This document shows, piece by piece, positions 63,971 to 64,000 of a stretch of 64,000 nt of DNA. How positions within the stretch are numbered: position 1 is the stretch's first letter; the number at the start of each line of letters is the position of its first letter. The DNA is from Fusobacterium sp. JB019. GTDB lineage: Bacteria; Fusobacteriota; Fusobacteriia; Fusobacteriales; Fusobacteriaceae. A model generated the notes under the pieces. The model did not search any database, was not told the origin of the DNA, and was given only the letters and a program-made list of their open reading frames with translations. The stretch covers positions 1 through 64,000 of the forward strand of contig JAUTCN010000022.1 in assembly GCA_030673965.1 (NCBI GenBank). Direction: 5' to 3'. Position numbers and translations under genes: made by a program.

Positions 63971-64000
63971 AGCACACAAAAAAGAGACTGTTTAAACTTT

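Noticed and set aside
1-64000. CRISPR array, prophage, IS element, tRNA or rRNA
   Set aside because: No regular repeats with spacers, no transposase or phage genes and no tRNA-like cloverleaf were recognised.

Overview
The window is a contiguous, very AT-rich stretch of bacterial chromosome. It is almost wholly coding and carries core genes. The best fit is a member of the Fusobacteriota (Fusobacterium/Cetobacterium/Ilyobacter type). The reasons are the A-rich codon use, a complete six-gene Rnf cluster in the order C-D-G-E-A-B, the L16 N-terminus MLMPKR, a GyrA with Ser79/Gly83, and a genome that pairs Firmicutes-like gene blocks with lipoprotein and outer-envelope style proteins. This is inference from gene content and sequence style; no 16S rRNA is present. 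No tRNA, rRNA, insertion sequence, prophage, CRISPR array or origin was seen, and no gene-free stretch exceeds about 235 bases.

Layout. 1-3149 (minus): the str operon rpsL-rpsG-fusA-tuf, with tuf cut by the window edge, read from a TTGACT-17-TATAAT promoter. 3284-5194 (minus): an ABC-F ribosome-associated ATPase, divergent from 5350-15319 (plus), which holds a LysM lipoprotein that looks like a dead 5'-nucleotidase, rpoN, coaE, a U32 RNA-hydroxylation protein, pgpA, cinA, an XRE-cupin regulator and a FakA-FakB-like fusion. 15365-20052: two NhaD/ArsB-like permeases flanking a PTS EIIA-CBS protein, then birA and a small secreted DUF4402-like protein, closed by a terminator. 20178-33066: S4 protein, recF, a DciA-like protein, gyrB, gyrA, an Usp-like protein, a phosphoesterase, pheS, pheT, serine ammonia-lyase and pth. 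33191-38090: rnfCDGEAB. 38281-49011: the S10-spc ribosomal superoperon rpsJ to secY. 49150-51017: ychF, yceD, rpmF. 51251-62030: plsX, fabH, fabD, acpP, fabF, rnc, a radical SAM protein, RNase G, coaD, radA and disA. 62132-63897: a Cys-cluster protein and rplM-rpsI.

How it fits together. Most of the window is translation machinery (15 operon promoters or terminators delimit it). It is joined to fatty-acid and phospholipid synthesis (plsX, fab genes, pgpA, FakAB), CoA synthesis (coaE, coaD), DNA topology and repair (gyrAB, recF, radA, disA) and amino-acid-fermenting energy metabolism: serine ammonia-lyase makes pyruvate, and Rnf turns reduced ferredoxin into an ion gradient.

The most unusual signals are a structured, possibly pseudoknotted leader between rpsJ and rplC; the EIIA-CBS protein set between two divergent antiporter-like permeases; the FakA-FakB fusion; and the LysM lipoprotein with a degenerate phosphoesterase fold. 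I did not find a clear-cut undescribed defence or mobile system.
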